Source of the DNA: Paramacrobiotus metropolitanus
Lineage: Eukaryota; Tardigrada; Eutardigrada; Parachela; Macrobiotidae
DNA length: 64,000 nt
Reading direction: 5' to 3'
Assembly: GCF_019649055.1 (NCBI RefSeq)
Contig: NW_026570234.1
Coordinates: 1,736,001-1,800,000 of the forward strand
A model generated the notes under the pieces. That model saw only the letters and a program-made list of their open reading frames with translations, did not search any database and was not told the origin of the DNA. Each line of letters opens with the position of its first letter. Positions within the stretch are counted from its first letter, which is position 1. This document shows, in pieces, positions 47,920-59,225 of this stretch. The translations under genes and the position numbers were made by a program.

Positions 47920-48080
47920 ATGTTGGTTTGTCACGGTGTGCACCGACGTTCGTTGCCGCGACCAGCTCAAAAAACCGGGATGCCTGAAATGGGACGCAAC
48001 ATGCACTTTGGTGTGTTTAATCAACGGCTTCTCCAGTTGCGGGCTTTTATTGACAGTACGCCGGTGTACTGTGTTGATCT
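47920..48080. repeat. Duplicated flank shared with 34285-34450
   Basis: See 34285-34450. The matching blocks lie at the same side of the receptor-like gene, supporting a single duplication of gene plus flank. Confidence 0.6.
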
Positions 48081-48149
48081 AGTCGTCCTCATTCCAGTGT
48101 AAAGGCTGGAACGGCAGCTAACCAGGCTAAAACCGACACAGGAAGGAGA

Positions 48150-48540
48150 TACTGCTTCATGTGAGGACGATACGAGTGTGTTCCTGTCAGCTTTCAAACA
48201 TTTGGAAGCGCACACCGCAGTGTGTGATAGTTCGTGTAACGTTCTGGTTTCGCCTGTCCGATTATGCAATCATCGACCCGGCCAGTCGACAGGACGAATA
48301 CGGTCTCAAGGTTTTCGTGGAAGATAAGGGGCAAAACTTTCCTAACGAACAGATCTGGGGCGAAGCAAGGGACTACACCCATGTCCGGCCTCATCAATGG
48401 CACTTCGGCCAAGCGTTTTTTCAGCGCAGTTCTCGAGCATCCGAATTAATAAACTTTGCCTTCGAATGGGAGGATTGCGACATTAAACCAATTCGCTTTT
48501 TTACTGGCCAACAGAATTGCCAAGGAAGCCGCAATGAAGC
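48150..48540 (+). pseudogene. MAM 2 exon fragment (family member 4)
   Basis: Reads VTFWFRLSDYAIIDPASRQDE, then VEDKGQNFPNEQIWG, then QWHFGQAFF, close to the 23116-23532 exon. It then loses the conserved FTVNFLAYHNDxC ending. No signal peptide, linker or terminal module is found, so it is a fragment. Confidence 0.75.
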
Positions 48541-48759
48541 AGTTTCTAGCGCCTTTCTTCCTCGTTACGGGTGAGGTTCTTCCGGTAAATGTATTGATTA
48601 ATGGTGTGATGTTTTAGTTCCTCGACGCAGCTTGGTAATTGTGTGTCGTAAATTTTAGTGTCGCTTTCCTGCGCCCATGCAGCGGTAATTCTAACCGAAG
48701 ACGCTGCTTCCTTAAAGTTACCGAACCGCACTGCAAAGATTGCAGCAGGGAAGGCAAAA

Positions 48760-50270
48760 CGTGTGCAGACATAATCGGACCCGACTTCTGGTTGGGCGAC
48801 CATTGCCTCTTGCGATATGGGAACGATCCCCCAGTCGGATTTTGCTGGCATGGGCATTAAAGAATGCTCTCATCCGGCAACAAATCAGTATTGGCAGCGC
48901 AGCGACGGAAATTGCCCGTTTGACTTAGTGGATACAGGTTTCGATACTGACAACGAAGTCGGGACGTAGTCGACTTGAAATTACAGATACCTGTAAATGC
49001 TCAATGTACTGATATGCAGGAGGACTTTCCAAAGCTCTGCTAACAGAACGTTAAAATCACATACAGGTTGTTGCCTCATTTGTAGGTTTGCTCAATTATT
49101 TAAGAGAAAGCCTAGAAAGTACGGTGAAAATGGTTCTCGTGTATATTTTTAGGTGGTATAATTGCTCTATCACGTTGCTCCACAAGGACTCCCTGGGCGG
49201 GACCCGGTTCAGGAGCAGCCGTGGCTGTTCTTCGAGGACCCTTTATCATTTGCGAAGTACTTATGGCCGTTTCCGTGTCACGTTTTGGTACCGGCTTTCC
49301 GATTGTCCCGCAATCGGATATAGTGAACGGGAAGATTTTGTTCTCAAGGTTTTAGCGCGCGGTACCAATGAATGGTCTCCAGATGCGGTGATTTGGGGCA
49401 CAGCAGACGACTATAGCGGCGTTCAGCCTGATCAGTGGCACTTTGGCCAAGCGGTTTTTAGCCGCGATAGCTACAAGGAATTCTCCGTCAACTTCTTAGC
49501 ATACCACAACAATGACTGTCAGTTCAACCTGAAGACCATTGCGCTGGATGCTATCCAGATACAAGAAGGTGAGGCTTCTAACGCGTAGTGTAGCACAGAA
49601 CTATTCGGAGGTATTCGAACTATTCGAACGCCCCAGCGAAAGCAGTATTTTATCTTTACAGGGGTAAGAGCACCTGAGGGACCAGCCATGGATTCGCCAC
49701 CGCAATTTCGACGTCTGCCTTATTAATTGCAGTTACAGCGCCAGGCAAGACTCCGGCCATCGCAGTTCACCACACTAAAAGCGGATGTGATGTTGCGGCA
49801 CACCCGTTTTGATTTTGATAAGCTTAACGCGACTGTGAAGGATTATATCGGCAGCCGGCCATTCTGTGTAGCCTGACTTCGCTCAATGTTTTTCGTTCTA
49901 TGGTTTCTTCTATTAGTACGGGGCGATATGATAACTTGGGTTTCTGCACTAACCACAGAATGATGCGAGGATTTCTCGATTTTGGTAATCGCCTACCTTT
50001 GTGACTTTGCAGTTTGCATCCCTTCGCAGCCGACACCGCTAGAGCTACTTCGTAACGCTATGTAAACAATTCGAGTTGGTCTGGCAGCGTCGATTTAATC
50101 TTACTCAAAGAATCTGGATAAAGCAAAGCTGTTCAAATGGCTATCGCTCGCTCCTTTAACGGATGCCGTGCTGCACATTGACCTTAGCGATGTCAGCACC
50201 GCCATGTTTACTAGTAATGATTCTTACGTTGACCGCACACTCCTGCGTTGCCTGTGTATATGACTTTGGG
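48760..50270 (+). pseudogene. MAM-family gene copy, broken (family member 5)
   Basis: A first-half exon is recognisable at 48790-48960 (GWATIASCDMGT, CPFDLVD) with an in-frame TAA just upstream. The second-half exon begins at about 49155 (IIALSRCSTRTP), contains a two-base length difference before VTFWYRLSDCPAIG that shifts frame, and then runs intact to IALDAIQIQEG near 49570. A relic of the terminal module appears at about 50150-50265 (DLSDVSTAMFTSNDSY, then DRTLLRCL where relatives have CRTHLRNL). With a stop, a shift and a lost cysteine, this copy is dead. Confidence 0.7.
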
Positions 50271-50589
50271 AAACGTCTGCAAAACAGCTGTTATTAGTTT
50301 TACACGGGCCGGTCCAGTAAAATAGGCATACTGGATTTCTCGCACTTAAATCCCGATACAACGCATGTTAGGTGTGCAAAACTCGGATCGATATTCTTGA
50401 AGAATGCCGTGTCGGATTTTTGCCGGATTTCAAGCCGAAAATTTAGTATTATCATTTAACGAAAGCTGTTTTTTGAAACGTTTTTCCGGGTAACTGGCGA
50501 ACCTTGTAACCCCATAGCGGTTGGTGTGTCACGGGCTTGGCTGTCAGAGATTGCTGGCTGTTTTTCATGAGTTGATGTTCAGTAATGTG

Positions 50590-50901
50590 ATGAGACACTT
50601 TCCTCCGGTTGCAGTGTGCCGTGTAGGCGGTGTAGCTATCGTGGATCCCAGCAACGTTACCATGTACCTGAAACGCTATATCAAGAACGGCCTGAAACAA
50701 GCCGCACTTCTTCAGATAACTCATTGTTCTCGGAACAATGTAGAGTTCTATAAACCGGACGATTCGGTGATGTCGTATGCTTACGCTTTACGTTGCTCTG
50801 ACGGTCCCGTTGCGCGAACATGCAGCCAGACGGCGGTAGCGGTCTTTGGTAATACGATCGGGACTCTGTTTTATTTTTTTGTGCTAGCGTTAAGTTATTA
50901 A
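50590..50901 (+). CDS. Unrecognised open frame with hydrophobic C-terminus (tentative)
   Basis: Open to 50901, with IVDPSNVTMYLKRYIKNGLK, two cysteines in CSDGPVARTCS and a hydrophobic end TIGTLFYFFVLALSY, as in a GPI-anchor signal or membrane segment. The start or preceding exon is not found, and it ends 40 bases before the next gene's ATG. It may be a last exon or chance. Confidence 0.2.
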   Translation: MRHFPPVAVCRVGGVAIVDPSNVTMYLKRYIKNGLKQAALLQITHCSRNNVEFYKPDDSVMSYAYALRCSDGPVARTCSQTAVAVFGNTIGTLFYFFVLALSY

Positions 50902-50942
50902 TATATTTTGCTCATTAATGTAAGACTTTCCGCCATTTGAAC

Positions 50943-52782
50943 ATGGCGTTTAAGGTAGCTCTGATGAGTGTTCTGTTGCCTACCGGTCAGTGCACAGTGG
51001 CGCAGTGTACACTATAACTGCGGTAGTCCGGCTCCATAAACCGAACTGATTCTACTGCTGTCTTAATAACCGTGCAGTTAATACGTTTTGGCACTTTCAG
51101 TGTTGGCTTCACTCGCCAAGGCAGCCGTTCTCTCTAATGATTCCGCATCAGCAAAGCAGGTCCAGAGGACTGTGGAAAATTTGTTACCAACGGCAACATG
51201 CTCAGTTCCATCGGTGTATTGTTTCTTTTGGGAGACATTAGCGTCGTGCGATATGGGAACGGCCGCCCAGGCGGATAGCACTAGCGCAGAAATAGTGGCA
51301 TGTTCCAATTCGCCGGTAACCACATGGTACCGCGGCTTCCGATATCACCCATACCAGTTTGATTTGGTTGACGAGGGCGTTTCCGCAGGCAACAGCCCCG
51401 GTAACAGACATAATTCTCATGGGCGTCGATGACAATGTACTAATAAATGTGCGCAACGGCTGGTGCGGGTTTTTCTAGATGGCGTGGTAGTTGTTTCCCG
51501 CTGCACCTTGCGGAGTATTGGCCTACAACCCTATAGATGGGAACCGATAGCGGTGCTTCGCGCTCCTGTTATAACCCCCTCGGACTGTTCGATCTACCGC
51601 GTCTCGTTTTGGTATCGGCTTTCGCATTATCCCGTGTTTCGTTCTATCATTGCCCGGAATCAATACCATCTCAAGTTATTCGTTGACAATTCCGAACAGC
51701 CTTTTTTTGGTCAACAGATATTTGGCACTGAGGAAGACCATGCCGGAGTTACTTTGCAGCAATGGCATTTTATGCAAGCGCTGGTGGCACGCGACAAGGG
51801 CCAACAATTTACCGTTAATTTCTTGGCCTTCCACAACGACAACTGTCAGACCAACCTGAAGACTATCGCTGTGGATCTGATTGAAATCGAATACGGCGAG
51901 TCCAGTCTAAAAACCACTTAATTAAAATCTGGGTATTCCCTTTCCGTCGGACAACCAGAATAATATATCAGCTAGCAAAAATATTTAATGGTAAAATCAG
52001 TGTCACCGTCTCACGGCTATAAAGCCGTTTTCAAGCCTTTACCCAAAAAATCGGTCTGTGGACCACATGTGTCGCACTGACTCCCAAATCAGTGCGTTTA
52101 TCAGTAGAAAGAATCCCTGGGTTGTTCTTTAAAGGGTATTTTGTGACGGGAAGGGAACAATTAGTGAGATTATAGTCTGTCGACTATGGTTTATCCGTCG
52201 TTTGCGGTCTATAACGCATAACGTTGTTATATAGTACCGATCGGCTATTGTCCAGAACAGACTACTACTTCTCCGGAAACCACGCCCCTAGCAACCACGA
52301 CACGGTCCCCTACCGCATCGAGCACGACGCGACCCACAGTGCTCCCAACCACCTCCACAGAAACTCACTTTTGCACGTGCCCGGCACCTCCCGACTGCAC
52401 TACCGTCTCTCCCATTGCTGACCAGATCGACGCCGGCCCGGCCATCGTGGCGCGCTGCATTAACGGAACGGTTACGATGCCCTCCGTCCAACCCCAGCTC
52501 AGCGATGCGGTGGAGGCGTGGTTTGATGGCGATAGTTCGTACCGGTGCCGAACACATTTGCGGAACTTGCACTGGTGGTTGCTGTACCAAAGCAGCCGGT
52601 CGCTACCGTCCAGATTTACGAAAGCCATCTGCCACAGCGGCGTAATGCAGTTCTCGGAGCCCGATCCAGATACGGCGCCGTCGGCGGGTTTACATTTGCG
52701 AGCGGCTTCGTTGGATTGGAAGTGTCGTGGTGTTTTCGCCGGATTTCTAACGCAACTGGCCAACATCAGTGAACATCCTTAA
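50943..52782 (+). CDS. Secreted MAM-domain protein with cysteine module (family member 6)
   Basis: Exons 50943-50985, 51101-51400, 51479-51895 and 52256-52782 total 1287 nt (428 aa), all phase 1. Exon 1 plus the start of exon 2 gives the signal peptide (MAFKVALMSVLLP…). Exons 2 and 3 give one MAM-like domain (ETLASCDMGT; VSFWYRLSHYPVF; FTVNFLAFHNDNC; IAVDLIEI). Exon 4 has a Thr-rich linker and the terminal module (CINGTVTMPSVQPQLS, GDSSYRCRTHLRNLHWWLL, SLDWKCRGVF). Intron 3 starts with GC, not GT (CG|GCGAGT); using it keeps phase and gives the same 417-nt exon length as in other members. AATAAA-like signals occur about 80 bases after the stop. Confidence 0.8.
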
Positions 52783-53217
52783 CGCGCAGAGCCGAGCATG
52801 CAGTGTAACATCAGTTTAAAAAAGCTTATGATTTAAACTCCAATGTTTCGATTGGTCTGATAATAAAAATAAAACAAAATAGAATTTGGTCAGTTTTTAT
52901 TTTTTATGTTTGGACTGTACAATGTGCTGGCTTATCGACAAATAGACATTGAAGCGTTTGTTTTTAAAACAGTAGAAATATTTATCGCCACAGCAGACGT
53001 TTGTTAACTGTGTGCGACATTCTGTTTATCTTATCTGACGCTACTTTAGAATAATTTGCATTGTACGAGCGATTGTTCTTGGTTATGTCTAACAAATACA
53101 TCGATTACGCCGATGCGATTGTGCCACTAGCCGTTTAGTTCGCGTTATGTGATACTGCAACATATGCAACCAGAAGACTAAAAATCTATAAGATTCTTCC
53201 GAACAGACCCGTCGAAA
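52783..53217. other. Intergenic; short
   Basis: A 3' flank rich in A/T with AATAAAA at about 52862, then the 5' flank of the EGF gene. No additional gene. Confidence 0.5.
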
Positions 53218-54772
53218 ATGGGCAAACCAGCATATTTTATATTGTATTCTTTAGTTATTTTATTTTCGTTAGTTCATTATACCCTCGCTGAGAATTCGAC
53301 GGATTCTACGACATCGCCGTCGACCATAACAACAACCATCGATCCGTGTGAGGGATATGTTTGTCAACAAAATGCCCACTGTGCTGTCCATCCGGAAACC
53401 GGTGTCGGCTGTGAGTGTAATCCTGGTTACGCATTAGCCAACGATTCCTCGGGACGCTGTTATTTCGACCCGTGTGGCGCGTCGGCGTGCGGACGGAATG
53501 CGACATGCCTAATTGATCTGGACGCGCGGGATCTGCGGTGGTGCGTGTGCGACGATGGGTTCGTGCGGGATGTCCAGTTAGCGGAAACCGAGGACTGTAC
53601 AGGTTCGAACTGCTGGCGTCATTGCACAATGTAATCATGAACAACTTTGCTTTGCAGAACCCAGCGACGGTATGGAAATTTATGCTATAATTATGCAGAA
53701 AGTGCTAAACAATGTTTTCTGTATGTGGATTCGATAGCGCCATACGATCTCCTGTATGCAGTCATCGGTGTCGCTGCGTTCATCCTCGTCTCCTTTACCA
53801 TATGGTTTTGCTATTTGGCACGACGCGGGTAATTTGTCTGCAGATTCTGGATATCCGTAGAGTTCTGTTTCATTAATGTTTCATTTCGACCAGACTTGAA
53901 GTCCCTTTGGGGTTGTCTGCTCTTGTGCCGTAATAATAATAATAATAATAATAATGATTGGTTTTTTTTATAGACCAACAAGGAAACTCGGTGATTCCAC
54001 GCCGATATTCAAATCCAACGTGGTCCGCATTATTCCGGTGGATGTATCGCAGATTCCCCGCATGTTTGGCGGGAGAAAAGCGTCGGATGCGGAGGTCATC
54101 CTGGTCAGCGAAGACGTCAACGAAGATCACACAGTACGTAATGGAGACTGTCTTCCCAGCCTTAACGATCATAGTGGACTTTGGTAGGACGCGCCAGGAA
54201 CGTCAACAGCGGAACAGCTACTCCAGACTCTGTCGCCGGAAGATGCCGAAGCCCTGATCGATGGACAGGTAAAGAAAATTATTTTTGAACTATTGCATAG
54301 CTGACAGCAGAACGTAAGCTGTAATCGACAATACTGTGCGCAGGTAGTTGTAAAGACCGAGTCCAGTGTTCAGCCCGTAGCTCCATCAGACGATGGAAAA
54401 AGTGAAGAACCGTCGAGCGTAGCGCCGGCTACCGAAACGGTAAAATGGTGTCTGTGAGCGGTTTTTGTTAAGCGGAAATATGCGTTGTGGTGCCATTGCC
54501 AGGTTATTTTCGTACCGGTTGATGGAAGCCTCTCCCAACCTGTCGATATGGAGCTGCTTTCCGATTCCGATCGCCCTGCACCCGAAGTTATTGTAGAGCC
54601 AATGCAGACGATGGTTGGTAGCGCAGATGTATGATTTAAAGAAGTCTGTTAAGGTTATGGTCTTTAGATAACCGTGGAGCTGCCAGAAGCGTCGCGTTCG
54701 CTGGAAGTTACCCCTGCGACAACGGCTGCGGGCGTCTCCGACACTGATGAGGACGACGATTCACGGTTATGA
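53218..54772 (+). CDS. Single-pass membrane protein with two EGF-like domains
   Basis: Seven exons: 53218-53602, 53699-53828, 53974-54133, 54188-54268, 54344-54439, 54503-54628 and 54668-54772; 1083 nt, 360 aa, phases consistent. Signal peptide (YFILYSLVILFSLVHYTLA), Thr/Ser stretch, then two EGF-like units (DPCEGYVCQQNAHC…CECNPGYAL and DPCGASACGRNATC…CVCDDGF). A transmembrane helix follows (LLYAVIGVAAFILVSFTIWF, about residues 145-165) with a basic stop-transfer (YLARR). The ~195-residue cytoplasmic tail is rich in Glu, Asp, Pro and Ser and ends DTDEDDDSRL. EGF pairs usually bind protein ligands; the partner is unknown. Confidence 0.75.
53929..53956. repeat. AAT microsatellite
   Basis: About nine AAT units inside intron 2 of the EGF-like gene, just upstream of its acceptor. 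Confidence 0.9.
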
Positions 54773-54998
54773 CGGTTATTCACGATTCACGGTTACCGCT
54801 CGCAGAGTTAACGTTGTTCTACTGTAATTACAAATTTATTATACGAGTATTCTGGCAAATAAACAGTTTTTGAGAAGCGCCAAGAAACGATGTCACATAG
54901 TGTAGAACTCTTGGCAATCAGCGAAAATGATCTATCCGTGATGTAAATCAATGGAGAATAAAAATACTGAAATAAAATCCAGTGATCCACTGCGCAGT

Positions 54999-57900
54999 TC
55001 AACGCCCTGTCGTGCGTAATCTGCTGTTGGTACTTCGTGTAATGTTCGTAATCTCCGTGTACGCCTCGCTACTGTAAGGACTCTGCTGCGCATAAATTCG
55101 TCGGCTGCCGCTGAACCGTTTCTTGGGCGCGATGGCCTGGAAAACGATAATGTAGATGGCTTGTGATCCACATGCTAGTGTCAGCAACAGAACGAAGACA
55201 TGCTGCACGATCGGATCCATAAAGCAGGCGAACAATGATAGCCAGACACTTAGCCAGATCAGGCCCATCAGAGTGGTGGTGATGATGACCCCATTCAGCT
55301 GTTCTTGGGCGAGAGAATTGTTGGAGGAGCTACTAGATGCCGGCGATAGACGCCGGGACCCTTCGATGTATTTCTGACGAATTTTGGTTTCTGTTAACAC
55401 GAAAGCGATCAAGCGTGAATTTTTTCCGCTAAGAATACGGTTTTACAACTGCTTACCATAAAAATAAAAAATAACGGCCGCAACGTTGAGGATGGCCATA
55501 ACGGATACTGGGATAATAAAGGTCACCAATGATATCCAAGGATGGTCTCCGTCCAGCCAACACCTAGGGGACAATTAAGAAAATTAATAAAATTACTACT
55601 TCAAAAGAGGATACATTTTTCACGGATTGGATAAAATTCAATAAAGGGTCATTTGCATACCATTTTTCGTGGCTGGCGTAGCCGTATCCTTGAAACCAGT
55701 CGTGAGAAATTCCGGGGATATGGCTGACGGAAGCGATGATGGGGAATAACATCGGTATAACTACAATTAATAACAATGATGGAAAACTGAAAAAGGAAAG
55801 CGTAATACGTGATACAGATATAAGTAAGGCAGTTGAATCGTTCTACCACGCACACGTTGCAGCGATCCAGGCCTTTAAGCGGAATCCCTCGTAGGTATCG
55901 TCGGGTATCGCAATCCGTCGGGCGTATATTTCCGGGTAGCGGGTCATTTGTATGAGCCGGAAAGTCTCCACCCCGGTCCACGCCATGCTCATCAATGAGA
56001 ACCAGTGTACGAGGATGGCGTTGGCCAAGCAGAAACGCTGTCCACACAGTTCCGGAGAGAAGACCATGGCCTGGGAGAAGATGACGAAAAAGTACATGCC
56101 AAACAGGACAATCCACAGGTTAGTACGGGCGAAGGTATCCTCGTCGAAGGTGATGTTCTTATACCAGATACGCAACCTAAAACAATAAAATTTTTTTCTT
56201 TCAAGATAATGAAACTTAATTTAGCTAATGGAACTTGAGCAATTAAAAATGAATCAAACAGGTTTAATAAGAGTATGAATGTAATAAATCCAGTATTTCA
56301 ATGAATAAAATATACGATTTTATAAATGATTTCCTGGGTTCTTAACTTACAGAATAATGACCAAAGCCACCAATGAGCACAGCGCTGCGACCATGGTCGT
56401 CGCCGTGGTGACAATGGCTAAATCCAGAGTGAAACTGCTGTTGCTACTCTCCGATTGATCGAGGACACTGCTGCACATGGTCAGCAGAAGCGAGAAAGGC
56501 GTCAAGTGGTTGCAGTGGCACTCGACCATCGTTCCATTCCAGAGGGGTAATTTATGAGCCTGACAACCGTCGGTAGACCATTGTTTAGTGGCGTAGTTGA
56601 GGTAACTGCACGTGTGACGTCGTCGCGCTCCGTGCGGATACTGTAATAGAACAGTCTTATTCAGATGCGTACATTATCAGTAGTGCATAGTTACGCGGCG
56701 TACATCGAATAGTTTATCGACATTGTGCCGAATGGTCACGATCTTTTCTCCCTTCAGTGGATGGCCAACAGACGCCAAAAGGACTAGCGGACTTGAACGC
56801 TCCAGCCTTTTGTTGGTGCTCGGATGCTTGCTGAACGTAAATGCCGGCATGGCGGACAAGGCGAAGGTAAAACGAGAGGCTGAGCCGTTGGACATTTGCT
56901 CTACGAAGAAATTCTCTTATTACTCGTAATTCGAACCTCCGCAACAACGGATATTTACCAAGCAGAACGCATTTGCGATACGCACTGTTGTTTAACAACT
57001 TACTGATTTCCTCGAACGATTTCTTCAGAGCATCTCTGCATAGCTTTATGCTGGCGACCGAATCATTGTTCTTCCCCGGCGTCAGTAATCCCTGCGATGC
57101 GTCTTGTATTCCCAGTTCGGTCCGCAACTGCAGATCCTCAAAGCGTGTTTCATTGTTAACGGAAACAACATGTGCGTACGATAGAATGTGCGTGTCTTTA
57201 AACTCGTAAGGCACATCCGAAGGCGGTAGCTTATCATACAGAATTTCCAGCGTCTGGTAAATGGCCGCTGCAGTTTGATCAGCTTCATGTTCGGCTTCCG
57301 GTGTTATTGGCATTTCTAGCTGGTTATCCTGGTCGGCACCCAAAAGGGCGTCCGCAATTTCTATGATGCTTCTAGTTGCATTTGTCGTGGCATTTACTGG
57401 TAGACTGAAATTTACGGGAATTTTAGCGAAATCTAAGGAGTAACTGGCAAATGCTGCGATGTTGGGGAAGCTAATTTTCTCTGACTGTGAGGCGTTGTTA
57501 ACGAGACCTTGCACTGCTCGGAGAACATTAGATGGCGATTGCGTGTAATAGTCCGTGTCATTGTGGTACGCTGTGCGGTTGATGGCGTTGCTCAACTCTG
57601 TGGAAATTCGCGGCGCTAGAAAGAAAGAATGAATATCAACTTTATATTAGCAGACCTAACTAATTTAACCTAGCGTAAACTAGATGAACTTCACCTGGCG
57701 AAGGTGTGGTCGAGGAAGTTACCGGTAACAACGTATACGTGGACGTAGATGACAACCTAGACGTGGAAGCTGAAGTTGTGTTTGGCCGCGTGACCGTTGT
57801 TGACGGAAAAGTCCTTGTCGGCAATGTTGTCGAACGTATTGTACTTGTGGTTGTTGGTTGGACAGTCGAATGTACGTTGTCTGGCTCGGAACGGTAGGCT

Positions 57901-58304
57901 GCTAGCACTGCGGAAATGGTGGCGTACGCGATAATTTCAACTAAAACAGGTTTAAACTGAGAATAACGCAGCAATACAGTCCTTGTTAACCACCCAAATA
58001 AATATAAATTGGCAAACATAACCATAAATTTAACACTTATATCGTAGCTGTCAGTTTGTAAATTTGCAATGTGCATAATACACGACATATACAATTTTTA
58101 CACAGGAGAACTGTTTCTTTCTAACAAAAAATTTTGTTACAAACCGGATAGTAGCGAAACCATTTTTCGCTACCAAAAAAATACAGGCATCTCAAGATAA
58201 AATCAATTTGGAGCCTTACCAACAATGGAAGCTATTAGCAAGCCGATAAAAGACAACACTTGCAGAGTTTTCTTTGTTTTGGGATAGTTTTTCAGGTAAC
58301 CCAT
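54999..58304 (-). CDS. Adhesion GPCR C, intact
   Basis: Nine exons on the minus strand: 58304-58220, 57940-57695, 57615-57004, 56900-56704, 56640-56351, 56176-55847, 55786-55661, 55563-55457 and 55390-54999. They total 2385 nt (794 aa) with all phases agreeing. Signal peptide (VLSFIGLLIASIVG), Thr-rich mucin-like stalk, GAIN-like domain, then GPS (WNGTMVECHCNHLTPFSLLL). TM1 is in exon 5, TM2-3 in exon 6 (LCGQRFCLANAILVHWF), TM4 in exon 7, TM5 in exon 8 (WISLVTFIIPVSVMAIL), TM6-7 in exon 9 (LMGLIWLSVWLSLFACF; QAIYIIVFQ). The GPS keeps both cysteines and the HLT autocleavage triad. Exon 2 could alternatively begin at 57907, also in phase. Ligand unknown. It is the only unbroken GPCR of the three here. 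Confidence 0.85.
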
Positions 58305-59225
58305 CTTGACCAGGAAATATTTGCTTCGAGAAAACAAACCGGTAAGATATAAAATATAGCCTTTATCACCGGCTATATTTTTGCACGTGCGGTTGCGTTA
58401 GCGCTGTAGTACATGTTTTAATGACTTCATTCGTTGGGTGATAAAGCTGATAAGCCGTAACAATGTATACGGAAACCGTGACGGGTGCTATCATCTGGGA
58501 GCGAGATTAAGCTAACCGTCTGCCATTGTTCAAACATTGTTACAGCCTATCGTTCGGGCGACGGTTGACTACGCAGCACGTTCATCACATGTGCACTCTA
58601 CGTACCGGCCTGATAAGCTAGTTCACAGAAACTTATACACAGGCGTATCGGAACAGCATTTCTTGTTGTTTGCATTTCCTCGGCAAGAGCTAACTCGCTG
58701 AAGATCATTTAGATGAAACGTCGTTGCAGCTTAAAACGGCTTCGGTTTGAACGCTAAGCCCCAATGAAAATCGATGGTGCCGCTTATTCATGTCGTTCGT
58801 AGGCAAGCTTCACTAAACCTGTGCTTGCGGTCTTGTTTAGTTAACATGAGATAAAATTTCGCCAAACGTAGAACCGCATTTCTGCTTTTTAAGTTTGAAC
58901 GGTCCCCATGGAGCGTCGCGCATCAGCTCTGCATAAAAGCGTATAAAACGGATTTCCGAAAGACTCACTTTATGTCATATTACGACACCGCGGTGCAAGG
59001 CTACTGATAACGATAACTGGATGCTATGAGGCTGAAATAGTGTTATCAGTTTCCTTGTCAGTTTACCTTATCGCTGGTATCGAGTGGAAATGCGCGCAGC
59101 TAAATGTCGAGCACTGATTATGCGTTTCCCTACCTACACAAACCGTAGAATTATCCACGCACATTCCCATAAAATGTCTCCCTCTTGCTGTCTTAAAAAA
59201 AATTCTGATTGGAATTCTGTTGTAG
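58305..59225. promoter_or_regulatory. Shared upstream interval of two divergent genes
   Basis: About 920 bp between the start codons of GPCR C (minus) and the MAM-family gene (plus). It must contain both 5' flanks. No specific element could be assigned. Confidence 0.35.
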
